A stretch of 30,667 bases of DNA, from positions 1-30,667 of IMG/VR virus record IMGVR_UViG_3300017758_000070. One strand, given 5' to 3'. Position numbers and translations under genes: made by a program. How positions within the stretch are numbered: the stretch's first letter is position 1; the number at the start of each line of letters is the position of its first letter. Below are positions 7,099 to 16,333 of this stretch, piece after piece. The DNA is from a virus. The notes under the pieces are model-generated. The model was not told the DNA's origin. It saw only the letters and a list, made by a program, of their open reading frames with translations, and did not search any database.

Positions 7099-8565
7099 TT
7101 AAAATCTAACGTAAACACCACCTGCTTTACCACTACTAGCACCACCGCCGCCTGTACCATCAGCACCATTACCGTTACCGTCAGTACCAGAACCGCCGTT
7201 AGCGTTTACTGGATCGTATCTTTGTTGAGAACCATTTCCTCCTCCACCGAAGAATCCTGATTCACCGAATGTACTAAATTCTGATATTTCTACACCAACA
7301 CCACCATTACAGTTTCCTGGGCAACCATGTGGCTCACTTCCGTTTCCGCCTGAGCCGCCGCCTCCGCCGCCACCCCAAAAGTAGTGACCGTCTCTGTATC
7401 CGCCGCCTCTGTTACCTCCGTGAGAAGTACCTCCGTCAGCAACGTTAGCTTGTGTTGTTGTAAATGGTGTTGATTGACAACCTGATTGTGTACCTTGAGG
7501 ATGAGCACCACCTGTGTTAGCACCACCGTTAGAGTTAGTTTGTCCCCCACCTCTAGCAGTTATATTACTGAATGTTGTATCTCCTCCAGATTGATTACCA
7601 CCACCGCCACCACCGACAGAACCTGGTATTCCTCCAGCAGATAATGGGTGTGAAGCCTTATAAACAAGACCTCCTCCGCCACCACCAGCAGAACCACCTC
7701 CGCCTGCGCCGCCACCGACTACAAGTACCTCGTAGTTACCTGTAAATGGAGCAGTAAATGTAAACGCACCAGCAGCAGTTACAGATGTTACTGAAGGAGC
7801 TTTAACTGTTAGTGAAAATGCTCTTGCTTCTGTTCTTATAGCAGAGTCAGCTGATTGTACAATAGCTGTTACTGTAAAGTTTGATGTAGTATCTGAACCT
7901 ACAGCGTCTGGTGTACCTGATATATCTCCGTTATCATTATTAAATGACATACCTGCTGGTATTGAACCAGAAGTTATATTGTGATAGATAGCAACTGAAT
8001 CGTTTGAGTCAGCACCAGCGTCATAAACACCGCCTGCTGCTCTACCTGAATCGTAAATTGTACCTAATGAACCTGCGTCATTTCTAAAAGTTGGATCTCC
8101 AATACGAGAAATTGTTGTTGTACTTTCAGCGTTTTGACCTGTTGGATTAATAACTTTAACTTTAATAGCTGAAATAGAAGTTGCGATAGGACTTGAAGCA
8201 AAACCTGTTACAGCAGTTAGTTGGGTTGAACTAACTCTACTTACTGTTGGTGAATTACCTAAAGATGAATCGTCTGCGTTGTTTAAGAAAGTGACAGTCG
8301 CACCTGTCATAAAATTTGTACCATTAATAGTAATAGTAGTATCGTTATCTTCGTTATAAGTACCTGATAAAGATGATACTGACGGTGGTAAAGCAATAGT
8401 TTCAAAATCAGAACCGTCTGATTGTTCTAATCTTTTTAATGTTGAATTATATCTTAATAAACCCTCAGCAGCTGATGGTCTTTGAGCAGTTGTACCTGAA
8501 GGCATTACTATACCCGAAGTATCACCACTTAAATCTATACTTGGATTTTTTACTTTTGTTACCAT
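7099..8565 (-). CDS. Tail-fibre adhesin: Ig-like domains plus polyglycine-rich C-terminal domain
   Basis: This 488-residue protein is probably a receptor-binding adhesin. Domain order: an N-terminal fibre segment (1-58, with LLRYNSTLKRLEQSDGS); an IPT/TIG-type Ig domain (about 60-153, TITINGTNFMTGATVTF); a putative-Ig (He_PIG type) domain (about 165-255, with SIPAGMSFNNDNGDISGTPD at 201-220); and a glycine-rich domain (278-488) that opens with the typical YEVLVVGGGAGGGG. Runs of six to eight Gly (about 293-299, 318-323, 398-404) resemble the polyglycine-II bundles of T4-like distal adhesins such as phage S16 gp38. Three Cys sit in the glycine region (363, 415, 419). The glycine codons make this stretch much richer in G+C than the surroundings. 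It lies between a DGST protein and the unrecognised 232-residue gene. Confidence 0.88.
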   Translation of the reverse strand: MVTKVKNPSIDLSGDTSGIVMPSGTTAQRPSAAEGLLRYNSTLKRLEQSDGSDFETIALPPSVSSLSGTYNEDNDTTITINGTNFMTGATVTFLNNADDSSLGNSPTVSRVSSTQLTAVTGFASSPIATSISAIKVKVINPTGQNAESTTTISRIGDPTFRNDAGSLGTIYDSGRAAGGVYDAGADSNDSVAIYHNITSGSIPAGMSFNNDNGDISGTPDAVGSDTTSNFTVTAIVQSADSAIRTEARAFSLTVKAPSVTSVTAAGAFTFTAPFTGNYEVLVVGGGAGGGGSAGGGGGGLVYKASHPLSAGGIPGSVGGGGGGNQSGGDTTFSNITARGGGQTNSNGGANTGGAHPQGTQSGCQSTPFTTTQANVADGGTSHGGNRGGGYRDGHYFWGGGGGGGSGGNGSEPHGCPGNCNGGVGVEISEFSTFGESGFFGGGGNGSQQRYDPVNANGGSGTDGNGNGADGTGGGGASSGKAGGVYVRF

Positions 8566-8581
8566 TTTTTAATCTCTCCCA

Positions 8582-8824
8582 TTATACTGGCATTTCAACG
8601 AGTACAACCACAGATGAAGCGCCTGGAGCGGCGTCAAACTGTAAAGATGTACCACCAATTGAATAGTCATTGTTAGGGTCTTGGTATACACCATCAATAT
8701 AAGCCATAACTTTATTATCAGTTAATGATTCTGTAACTGTAAAGTTAGTCGTAGAACCATCACCAGTGTATGTTCTAACGTTTATATCTGTAGGTCTATG
8801 TATATCATTGATATATCTAACCAT
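8582..8824 (-). CDS. Small DGST-module structural protein
   Basis: This 80-residue protein is a single beta domain. Residues 19-30 read YTGDGSTTNFTV, then MAYIDGVYQDPNNDYSI (about 40-56), then LQFDAAPGASSVVVLVEMPV. The same order (DGST-F, then a strand with V/I-DG/NN-V-Q-P, then a TAxP turn, then a closing strand) recurs at the N-termini of the proteins at 22271-23242 and 20491-20940 and near the C-terminus of the 2092-residue protein. It is therefore a stand-alone copy of a module used throughout this virion. It probably joins fibres or baseplate parts. It lies between the short beta protein and the adhesin. Confidence 0.8.
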   Translation of the reverse strand: MVRYINDIHRPTDINVRTYTGDGSTTNFTVTESLTDNKVMAYIDGVYQDPNNDYSIGGTSLQFDAAPGASSVVVLVEMPV

Positions 8825-8837
8825 TTAATTACCCCTA

Positions 8838-9206
8838 TTATACGTCTTCTAAGACTGAAATTGTTACGTCAATAGCAGACCCTGCTGAAGCTTCAGCTCT
8901 TAATACGTCTGCGTTTGAACCATCATTTTGTACAACTAATTTGTTGCCTTGCATTACCTCTAAAGTCGTTTTCGGTGGTACTTTTACATCTTTAATAATA
9001 TAAACATCATTTGAACCATCTTCATTATCTAAGAAGATACTTGCTGTTCTTTCTGTTGTTGTTTTATTACAGACGTTAATACCAATAATTATAGACTCTA
9101 GGGCACTTGAACCTGCGCCTGCTGGAACAGTGTACACAGCGTCTGCCGAAGCACCTGTACCTGTACCGACACTCGGTTTTGCAAATCTTTTAAAATCGTT
9201 AGCCAT
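8838..9206 (-). CDS. Short beta-rich virion structural protein (paralogue of 23251-23574)
   Basis: This 122-residue protein carries alternating strands: YTVPAGAGSSALESIIIGINVCNKT (26-50), then TASIFLDNEDGSNDVYIIKDVKVPPKTTLEVMQGNKLVVQ, and a final DVTISVLEDV. The layout is mean-valued strand, N-x-T/S loop, IP/VPP turn, LVVQNDG, closing xxVTxxxL. The 107-residue protein at 23251-23574 shares it, and both follow an IALG-type fibre gene. The start has an AAAGGGA Shine-Dalgarno and a late promoter box at 9228-9235. A structural role in the fibre or baseplate is inferred from family context in marine T4-like phages. Confidence 0.8.
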   Translation of the reverse strand: MANDFKRFAKPSVGTGTGASADAVYTVPAGAGSSALESIIIGINVCNKTTTERTASIFLDNEDGSNDVYIIKDVKVPPKTTLEVMQGNKLVVQNDGSNADVLRAEASAGSAIDVTISVLEDV

Positions 9207-9227
9207 TATACTATCCCTTTATTGTTA

Positions 9228-9235
9228 TATTTATA
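9228..9235 (-). promoter_or_regulatory. Late promoter box TATAAATA
   Basis: An exact TATAAATA on the minus strand in the 37-base gap before the gene at 8838-9206. The predicted +1 near 9222 gives a 16-base leader with AAAGGGA. A second exact match at 9300-9307 lies inside the upstream coding region and may be chance. Confidence 0.8.
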
Positions 9236-9243
9236 TACTTTTT

Positions 9244-9822
9244 TTATCCTAATGCTATTGCTTGTGCTATAGCAAATGGTTTTGTTGCCACACTTACACT
9301 ATTTATAGTCACATCCGAACTAGCGGCAAGTGTAGTTCCACTAATTGTTGTACCACTAATTGTAGTGGCACTTGCGATTGCCCCACCAGATGATACAGTT
9401 ACACTATCGTTTAATGTTAAAAGTGAACTATCAGTTGTTCTTATTCTATTTTCAGTTAAAAATAATGTGCCTGCTGTAACAGATGTACTACCTACTAAAG
9501 CAGTTGAAGTCAAACTTGTTAAACCTGTGATTGTTGAATCTAAAGAAGCAGTTAAAGTGTCAGTAGCACTTACAGTCATAGATACACCACCTGAACCTAC
9601 AACGTTTAAAGTATCACCACCTTCAATTGTTTGAGTTGTTGACGAAGCGTCTCTAAGTGTAAACTGTGAAGTACCAGCTTTTGCCTCATTAACAGCGGCA
9701 ACTAATGAAGATTTATCAGTTGTATCTAAATTAGTTAAATCACCTGTATCTGTGGCATGACTATTAAACGTACTTCTCAACGTTTCTATTGTGTCATTTA
9801 CATTTACTACTCTTACAGCCAT
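9244..9822 (-). CDS. Fibre-like virion structural protein with C-terminal QAIALG
   Basis: This 192-residue Ser/Thr-rich protein starts with a possible helical neck (VNVNDTIETLRSTFNSHATDTGDLTNLDT, then LVAAVNEAKAG at about 42-52). It continues with repeated beta units (TAGTLFLTENRIRTTDSSLLTLND; TISGTTISGTTLAAS). It ends in SVATKPFAIAQAIALG, like the end of the protein at 3571-4632 and, more loosely, the one at 23578-24399. Its start overlaps the stop of the coiled-coil gene by one base (TAATG). I infer a short trimeric fibre or a fibre segment. Confidence 0.8.
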   Translation of the reverse strand: MAVRVVNVNDTIETLRSTFNSHATDTGDLTNLDTTDKSSLVAAVNEAKAGTSQFTLRDASSTTQTIEGGDTLNVVGSGGVSMTVSATDTLTASLDSTITGLTSLTSTALVGSTSVTAGTLFLTENRIRTTDSSLLTLNDSVTVSSGGAIASATTISGTTISGTTLAASSDVTINSVSVATKPFAIAQAIALG

Positions 9823-10043
9823 TACTTACCTACTACCTTTTTTAATAAATTTTTTATTTCTCTTAATTCTGCCTTTAAAGTATTTATTTCTTTACAAGCG
9901 TCTCTTAACTTATCACTTTGTTGTTCTCTTAATTTCAATCTATTCATGTATAAATTATATTCACTTGTGTTTGTATTAACAATAGCATTACTTTTAATAT
10001 CTCTACCTAAACTATCAAAATTTTTTACTTTAACTAAACTCAT
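9822..10043 (-). CDS. Small coiled-coil virion-associated protein
   Basis: This is a 73-residue protein if it starts at the ATG at 10041-10043 (MSLVKVKNFD). I prefer this start to the one six codons upstream because the upstream version would overlap the giant DUF4815 gene, while this one starts one base after its stop. The N-terminus (LVKVKNFDSLGRDIKSNAIVNTNTSEYNLYM) is a pattern I recognise from cyanophage structural-region genes. Residues about 33-70 form a charged heptad-like helix (RLKLREQQSDKLRDACKEINTLKAELREIKNLLKKV). Its position directly after a large baseplate-type gene suggests an assembly or connector role, but this is inference. Confidence 0.8.
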   Translation of the reverse strand: MSLVKVKNFDSLGRDIKSNAIVNTNTSEYNLYMNRLKLREQQSDKLRDACKEINTLKAELREIKNLLKKVVGK

Positions 10044-10044
10044 A

Positions 10045-13000
10045 TTAAACCGCCAAAGCAATACCTCTTAAATCTTTAATTCTTGCTGGTAAACAAGAGT
10101 TAGTACCTGTGAATACAAATTTAATTTGAAAAGATGTAAATTCTTGTAAACCTGATACAGAAAACTTATGATCTTTAAATTCATTATCTAATACTTGGTC
10201 ACTTTCACTAGGTGAGATTGTTGTATCAGATGTACCGTCTGTATTGAACGGCGTATATTCTATATCTTCTATTCTTTCAGTTACTTCACCACCTGTAATT
10301 CTAAAGAAAGCTTTTAAACTAGATGTTGTTCTTATACTAGCAGCAATTCTTATATCTAAAGCAGTTGATGGATTTTCTAAATTTATTGGTCTTGTTAAGT
10401 AAGAACCAGCAGATGATCCACCTTCTATTGATGTATCTTCTTCAAAATCTACGGTGTTTGTAATTTTAGCAATTACTTTTGCCCCACTTGATGGCGCTGT
10501 AACCATAGTTAAACCTGTTCCTGAAACTGTAAAGTCATCAACAGGTTGTAATTTTAATCCGTCTTTTTTAATTGACAATAAGTGAACACTTGTTGGTGTG
10601 CCTGATAAAGTAAATAATGTTGTACTTCCGTCACCAGTAAATGTGTCTGTTGATGAAACAGTAGGATTATTTAATCTGTTTTGTATAGCAAAAGCATTAA
10701 CTCTTTTTAAATCAATAATAGGAGATACGTTTGCTTTTGTAGTTGTTAAAGATACATTTACAAACATAGATTTAGAACCTGACATTTCGTTAGTTTGATT
10801 TATAGAACTAGCAACTAATTTAGGTTCATTAAAGTAAATGTTATCTTTTAATACAACTGTTGTAGCGTCTGAAGCACCTTGTACAGCAAATGGTGTTTCT
10901 GATCCGTGAACTGATTTACCACTTGTTGTTCTAAGTGTTGTAGTCAAAGTAGTATCAGGTTGAGTAATTGTTCCTAATTGTAATTGTAAAACGTCAAACT
11001 GTCTATTCTCAGTTGCTGTTACAGTTGTGCCACCTACATCACCAGTCGCACTGGCAGTACCGCCAGTAGTTATATCATAACTATCTAATGTGATATTTGA
11101 AATACTTGTATATGTGCCGTTTATATCACTATGAGCAATACCATTGTATGTGCCTGCAGATACCCCAGCAATAGTTACGTTATCACTTGTAGAATGTAAA
11201 CCATGATTTTTATGAAATACTCTAATAATACCTGTACCGTTAAATGTTCTTAATGGACTTGTGCCTAATGTTCTAACAGGATTATCTTTATTTGCTAAAG
11301 TCACTGTGCCTGGTGTGTTTGTTGTAAACGAGGCTTTCTTTAATTTGAATTTTAAATCTTCTAATTGTTCAGCACTCCAAGTTTTATTGTTTGCTGATTT
11401 AAATAAAATACCTGTAGCAGGTTGTTTTGATACTGTTCTATCTGAACTTAAATTAGTACCACCTAATCTAGCAACATAGGTAGTATAATCGTCTGAGTCA
11501 GATTTTAATACTAAACAATATTCAGTACCTTCTTTTAAATAAACAGGTGAGTCAAATGTAAATGTTGTAGCACTTGTAGCGTCTGTACTAATGTTTACTG
11601 AACTAGGATTTAAATATTTTTCAGCGAATGGTAATAATTCTTCACTAGGATAACCGTTTATCATTGTTCTAATTTGAACTTTAACAGGTATAGTAGATGA
11701 TTTAGTAGCAAAGAAACAATCAACACTAGTCACAAAAATACCTTCTGGATCATCTATTAAGAATGATTGAGCTAATGGATCTGGATTGTTCTGGATTCTT
11801 CTTACTGATCTACCTGTTACTCTACTTGTACGTCTTGTATCTGACACGTTATTTCTAACAACTCTTATTTCTCTTGTTGATTGAACAACGTCTCTAACAG
11901 TTTCTTGTAAACCTCTAGCAACATAATCTGCTTCAGCAGACGTTGCCGTACTTGAAGATGATAAATCAGCATTTGTAGATGAACTTGTTAATCTGAATAC
12001 TCTTGTACCTGTTCTCCATCTAGGATTTGAATTATTTGTAGGATCAGGTATAGCAAAAGTACCTGATACAGCACCGTTTGTATCTGTAACTATATTACCA
12101 CCTAATGATCCCCCACTAGGAGTTATGTAAGTTGAAGCGTCTATATTATCAAAGTAAGCATAAACTCTTGTATTTGGTCTTAAACCTTGAGCAGTAAAAC
12201 TTAAATCTCTACTTCTAATAAACGGAACAAAGTTAACAGCAACAACTCTATCACCTAAACTTTGTCTTTGAGTTTGAGGCACTATTGTTGATCTAATTCC
12301 TCTTCTAGTTTGAACTACATCACTTGTAGTTGTTGTAACTATTGTATTACCTTGTTGGGTTGAACTTGTACTCGGATTACCTGTCCATTGATCTTGCCAT
12401 TCATTCCACTCTGTACCGAAAGGTATAGATGTTATGTTTGAATTATTTAAACCTAATTCTCTTGCCAAGTTGTCAAAAGTACCATTTACGTTAACAACTA
12501 ATTCAGGCGCCCTATTAGTTTCTTTCCACTCATCTAATGGTGGATCTAATTCAACACTACCTATCCAATTGAAAATCATAAATGGTTGTAAGTTTTCTGT
12601 TTTAGTTGCTAAAGGTTGATCTATAGCAGTTACCTCTGTATAAGGAACTGTAATTAAATCACCAGTTTTTTGATAACTAGCTGCTGTTCTATCAGCTGCT
12701 AATATCGCTGTACCGTCATCATCAACTTCTTCTAATTCAATAATATCTTCATTGAACATAGGTCTAGCTTCGCCTCTAGCTCTATCAATAGAAATTTTGT
12801 AATCATTATTACCTACGTCACCAATATTATGACCAGTAAAGTTATCAACTATAAATCCATTTTTAAATCTATCTAAACCATTTGAATCTTGTATTTGAAG
12901 TGATTGGGCACTTTGTTCTAATAAAGAAAGTTGAGTGTAGTATTCAACGTTTTGTATTCTTTGTTCTAAGTTACCTATGTCTCTCATAGTGAAACGTCTA

Positions 13001-16000
13001 TTGTCTTGTTCAGTTACAATAACGTCTCTTGTATCTAATGTATAACTAGGTATTTCTAAAGTTGCTAAATGTAAGTGTCCATCTAAATCACCTGGTACTA
13101 AAGGATTTAATGCTGAAGCACCTTTTAATATTTTTAATTCAGCTTCTCTAGTGATAAAAATTTTGTCTATTCTGTTTAAGTAAAACTCAAAATCTGTTGT
13201 AACGTCTGTATCAAATTTTACAATATCATGTGAAGCAGAACCAGTACCATCATAACTTCTTTCAAAATCTGAACCTGAAGTATTACCTGGAACTGTTGAA
13301 GCGTCATCAACTCTAGGTCTAAAATCTATTGTATCTCTTAATTCAAATTTTTTACCAGATGTATCAGACGTATAATTAGGTATATCTTCATAATCTACAA
13401 CACCTGAATATGAGTCAACATCAAAATAATCACCTGAACCGTGAGAGAAGAAATCAAAATTAATTAATAATTGTCCTGTAGGTTTTAAAGAACCTGGTTT
13501 TAATTTAATTCTTCCTATATCGTAAAAGTTATCTCTTTGTCCTGTATCTAAATCAAATCTATCTGTAATATCTGTATGTGAACTTGTAGCAGTTGTGCCA
13601 AATGCTGGCGACATGTAAACATTATTGATTGTTTTAACGTCTGCTTTTCCTAATCCTACTATACCATTTTCTATAATAGATTGTGAAGATATATTAACTG
13701 TTGAACTTGAATTTAATGTTTTTGATTTTGAGTTAGCAACTGATCTACTTACTGTTGCTAAAATTTTTACTTTATGACCAGCAAAGTTAGCACCAAAATC
13801 TAATTGTAAAGTTTTACCTGTAGGCGAACCACCTAAGTTATAGATAGCTTCACCTTCGTGGTTATTACCACTTGTATTTAATACATCACCTACAGCACCA
13901 GTACCACCTGATCCTGTTGTCATTATTGTAACTGTAATATCTTTATCTAATTGAGAAGAAAATACTTCGTTAGTACCTGCTGTAATAGTTTCATCACCAT
14001 TTGATGATAATGTAACTGTAAACTGTCTTCTTACATTAAAGTTAGTATCTGTTAAACCTGAGTTATCAGTTGTTTTTAAAGTTTTAATAGTTATGTTAGG
14101 TAATTTAAATAAAGAAATATTGTTTTCTGGATTTTGTAATTTAGCTCTTCTTCTAGTTATAGGAGAAGCAGTAGTTACATCACTACTACCTACAGCGTCA
14201 TCTAATTGTAAAGAAGTATTAGATGTAATATACTTTACAGTTGCCGTTAAAGTTGTGCCTGCGTCATTAATAAATGATATTGAGTCATTAATTTTTAATT
14301 CTGAATTAAATAAAGTACCTTTACCTGATAATGTTTGACCTGAGTTACCTATTGTAACTGTACCTGTTAAATCTGTATTTGATCCGTAAGTTGAATTTAA
14401 TAAAGTGTCAGCAGTATAAGTAGGTGATCCTGCCATACCGATTTGTTTAGTTTGATTAAAGTCAAAACTTGTAACACCTTTGAAACCATATCTATCTGCT
14501 TGAATTGATAAAGAAGCGTTTGATGATTGACCTGTGATTACTTCGCCAGCACTAAATGTACCTTTTACATTTGCTAAAACAAGTGTTGTATGTTTAATAG
14601 TTGGTGCTGAAGAAAAAGAAGTTACGTTTTGTCCTGTTGTACCATCTTCACTAAACAATTCAAAAGTATTAGTTGTAGTATTTTTTACTGTATAAGTACC
14701 TTCAGTATAAGCAGTTGAGTCTATTTGAAAAGAACCACCTGATACATTAATTTGTTGTCCGTCTGTTAAACCGTGATTGTTTAAAGTTACAACAGCAGTA
14801 TCAAAGGCACCTGAAATATCTGTATTAGAAGCAGTTATTGAAGTTACAGCAACTGATCGTGTTGCCGTAGCAGCCATAACTGTGGCAGTTGCGCCTGAAG
14901 TAGCACCTGAAACTGTTTCGCCTGTTGTATATGAAGCAGAACCAATAGCGTCAACGTGAGTAAACATTTCTACATCAAATAGATAATGTCTGTATGTATT
15001 AGAAGTAGCAAATATATCATTTGTTTCACTACCTGTTACATATTCAAAACCACGAGACTTAGCACGTCCTATTGTAGGTACATCATTACCTACTGTTGAT
15101 TCTTCCGTACCTCTAGCAGTTGTTGGGTCTCTATATAAATTTACTTTTTTAAATGCTTCTACATCGCCAGATACAAATCCTACATCAGGAGATCCATAAA
15201 CGTTTGAAACATTAACAAAGTTTTTTAAATTAAATCTTGTTTTATTATTATTTTGAGTATCAAAATCTCTTGCTTTATCTACATCAACAAATGTTGTTGT
15301 TAAAACTGCTGCTTCATAACCTTTTACATATGCTTTAAATGGTGAAACACCTATTGAAAGTTTTGCTTCTGAACCGCCGTTACCAGACGTAAATATACCT
15401 CTGTTATTACCTGAAACTAAATGTTCTCTAACATCAAAATCAGGATTAGTTAAAACATAATCACCTGATTCGTCAAACGTTCTACGAGCAAGTGTATCTT
15501 CTAATACATTATATTCTGTTGCTCTTATTTGTGATCTAATTTGACCATCTTCAACTCTCATTACTTCAAAGAAGTTAGAGTCTTCGGTACTTGATAATGT
15601 TTTCTTAGCAAGTGTTAATAAAATTTTAAATCTATGAGCACCAGGAGCATTTACGTTTGAACTACCTGTAGCATTGTCATTTAAACTTGTATCGTCTGCT
15701 GGTGTTACAAATGATTCTGTAACTGTAAATCCTACTCTGTAAGATGGCGTGTTTGTGTACTTATCTAAAACAAGTGTTGTGTCATCAACTTGTACAAAAA
15801 ATCCATTAATGTAATATACACCTTGTTTAACTCCAGCAGCAGAGCCAGTGTGTGTTGTAGCTATTACAACTGTTGGCGAACCTGAAGCACTTGATGTAGC
15901 AGTTTCACCATCTGTAAATTCTATTGATGTATTATTTGTACCTGATTTATTATACTTAACAAATAATGTGTCTGGATCAGTACCGTCTGTGGCAGCAACT

Positions 16001-16323
16001 CCTACAATATCAGCAACAACACCAGATGATCCACCTGTTAGTGTTGTATTTAAATATGTGTCTATTGAAGCAACTGATTTAGAAGTTAATTTTAAAGCGT
16101 AATATGATGTATCTAATCCAACTTGACCTGGAATAACCATTGCCCCTTGTTTGAACATATGATCACCAAATCTTTCAATTTGATTTTGTAATATTGATTG
16201 TGATTGTGTTAACTCTCTCGCCTGTACAGCAAACGCTGGTCTAAAAAGAACTCTATGGAATTTTTTACTTTCCGTTAAGTCATCAAAGTAAGGCGTGAGG
16301 TTAAAGTCTGTTGGACTTGGCAT
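10045..16323 (-). CDS. Giant virion structural protein, DUF4815 family
   Basis: At 2092 residues this is the largest protein here. The N-terminal block KKFHRVLFRPAFAVQARELTQ, followed by SQSILQNQIERFGDHMFKQGAMVIPG (about 20-66), is the signature of DUF4815 proteins, which I know from cyanophage virions. The middle holds GETVSGATSGATATV-like and GEVITGQSSNASLSI-like units that recur in the gp7 and gp8 homologues. An Ig-like stretch lies around 1345-1440 (FVPFIRSRDLSFTAQGLRPN, YAYFDN), then a conserved block from about 1510 (DPLAQSFLIDDPEGIFVTSVD). Near residue 1895 there is a DGSTTLF module like the stand-alone gene at 8582-8824. The start has GAGGGA upstream. It sits where T4 carries genes 9-12, so a peripheral baseplate or fibre-attachment role is likely but inferred. 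Confidence 0.88.
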   Translation of the reverse strand: MPSPTDFNLTPYFDDLTESKKFHRVLFRPAFAVQARELTQSQSILQNQIERFGDHMFKQGAMVIPGQVGLDTSYYALKLTSKSVASIDTYLNTTLTGGSSGVVADIVGVAATDGTDPDTLFVKYNKSGTNNTSIEFTDGETATSSASGSPTVVIATTHTGSAAGVKQGVYYINGFFVQVDDTTLVLDKYTNTPSYRVGFTVTESFVTPADDTSLNDNATGSSNVNAPGAHRFKILLTLAKKTLSSTEDSNFFEVMRVEDGQIRSQIRATEYNVLEDTLARRTFDESGDYVLTNPDFDVREHLVSGNNRGIFTSGNGGSEAKLSIGVSPFKAYVKGYEAAVLTTTFVDVDKARDFDTQNNNKTRFNLKNFVNVSNVYGSPDVGFVSGDVEAFKKVNLYRDPTTARGTEESTVGNDVPTIGRAKSRGFEYVTGSETNDIFATSNTYRHYLFDVEMFTHVDAIGSASYTTGETVSGATSGATATVMAATATRSVAVTSITASNTDISGAFDTAVVTLNNHGLTDGQQINVSGGSFQIDSTAYTEGTYTVKNTTTNTFELFSEDGTTGQNVTSFSSAPTIKHTTLVLANVKGTFSAGEVITGQSSNASLSIQADRYGFKGVTSFDFNQTKQIGMAGSPTYTADTLLNSTYGSNTDLTGTVTIGNSGQTLSGKGTLFNSELKINDSISFINDAGTTLTATVKYITSNTSLQLDDAVGSSDVTTASPITRRRAKLQNPENNISLFKLPNITIKTLKTTDNSGLTDTNFNVRRQFTVTLSSNGDETITAGTNEVFSSQLDKDITVTIMTTGSGGTGAVGDVLNTSGNNHEGEAIYNLGGSPTGKTLQLDFGANFAGHKVKILATVSRSVANSKSKTLNSSSTVNISSQSIIENGIVGLGKADVKTINNVYMSPAFGTTATSSHTDITDRFDLDTGQRDNFYDIGRIKLKPGSLKPTGQLLINFDFFSHGSGDYFDVDSYSGVVDYEDIPNYTSDTSGKKFELRDTIDFRPRVDDASTVPGNTSGSDFERSYDGTGSASHDIVKFDTDVTTDFEFYLNRIDKIFITREAELKILKGASALNPLVPGDLDGHLHLATLEIPSYTLDTRDVIVTEQDNRRFTMRDIGNLEQRIQNVEYYTQLSLLEQSAQSLQIQDSNGLDRFKNGFIVDNFTGHNIGDVGNNDYKISIDRARGEARPMFNEDIIELEEVDDDGTAILAADRTAASYQKTGDLITVPYTEVTAIDQPLATKTENLQPFMIFNWIGSVELDPPLDEWKETNRAPELVVNVNGTFDNLARELGLNNSNITSIPFGTEWNEWQDQWTGNPSTSSTQQGNTIVTTTTSDVVQTRRGIRSTIVPQTQRQSLGDRVVAVNFVPFIRSRDLSFTAQGLRPNTRVYAYFDNIDASTYITPSGGSLGGNIVTDTNGAVSGTFAIPDPTNNSNPRWRTGTRVFRLTSSSTNADLSSSSTATSAEADYVARGLQETVRDVVQSTREIRVVRNNVSDTRRTSRVTGRSVRRIQNNPDPLAQSFLIDDPEGIFVTSVDCFFATKSSTIPVKVQIRTMINGYPSEELLPFAEKYLNPSSVNISTDATSATTFTFDSPVYLKEGTEYCLVLKSDSDDYTTYVARLGGTNLSSDRTVSKQPATGILFKSANNKTWSAEQLEDLKFKLKKASFTTNTPGTVTLANKDNPVRTLGTSPLRTFNGTGIIRVFHKNHGLHSTSDNVTIAGVSAGTYNGIAHSDINGTYTSISNITLDSYDITTGGTASATGDVGGTTVTATENRQFDVLQLQLGTITQPDTTLTTTLRTTSGKSVHGSETPFAVQGASDATTVVLKDNIYFNEPKLVASSINQTNEMSGSKSMFVNVSLTTTKANVSPIIDLKRVNAFAIQNRLNNPTVSSTDTFTGDGSTTLFTLSGTPTSVHLLSIKKDGLKLQPVDDFTVSGTGLTMVTAPSSGAKVIAKITNTVDFEEDTSIEGGSSAGSYLTRPINLENPSTALDIRIAASIRTTSSLKAFFRITGGEVTERIEDIEYTPFNTDGTSDTTISPSESDQVLDNEFKDHKFSVSGLQEFTSFQIKFVFTGTNSCLPARIKDLRGIALAV

Positions 16324-16333
16324 TTATTTCCCT

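Noticed and set aside
7290-7550. 86-codon minus-strand frame inside the adhesin
   Set aside because: It is the +1 shadow of the glycine-rich repeats; the translation is Thr/Val/Gln low-complexity without a start signal.
9300-9307. Exact TATAAATA inside the coding region of the fibre gene at 9244-9822
   Set aside because: It is intragenic, and a well-placed intergenic box at 9228-9235 already explains the next gene; chance occurrence is likely in such AT-rich DNA.
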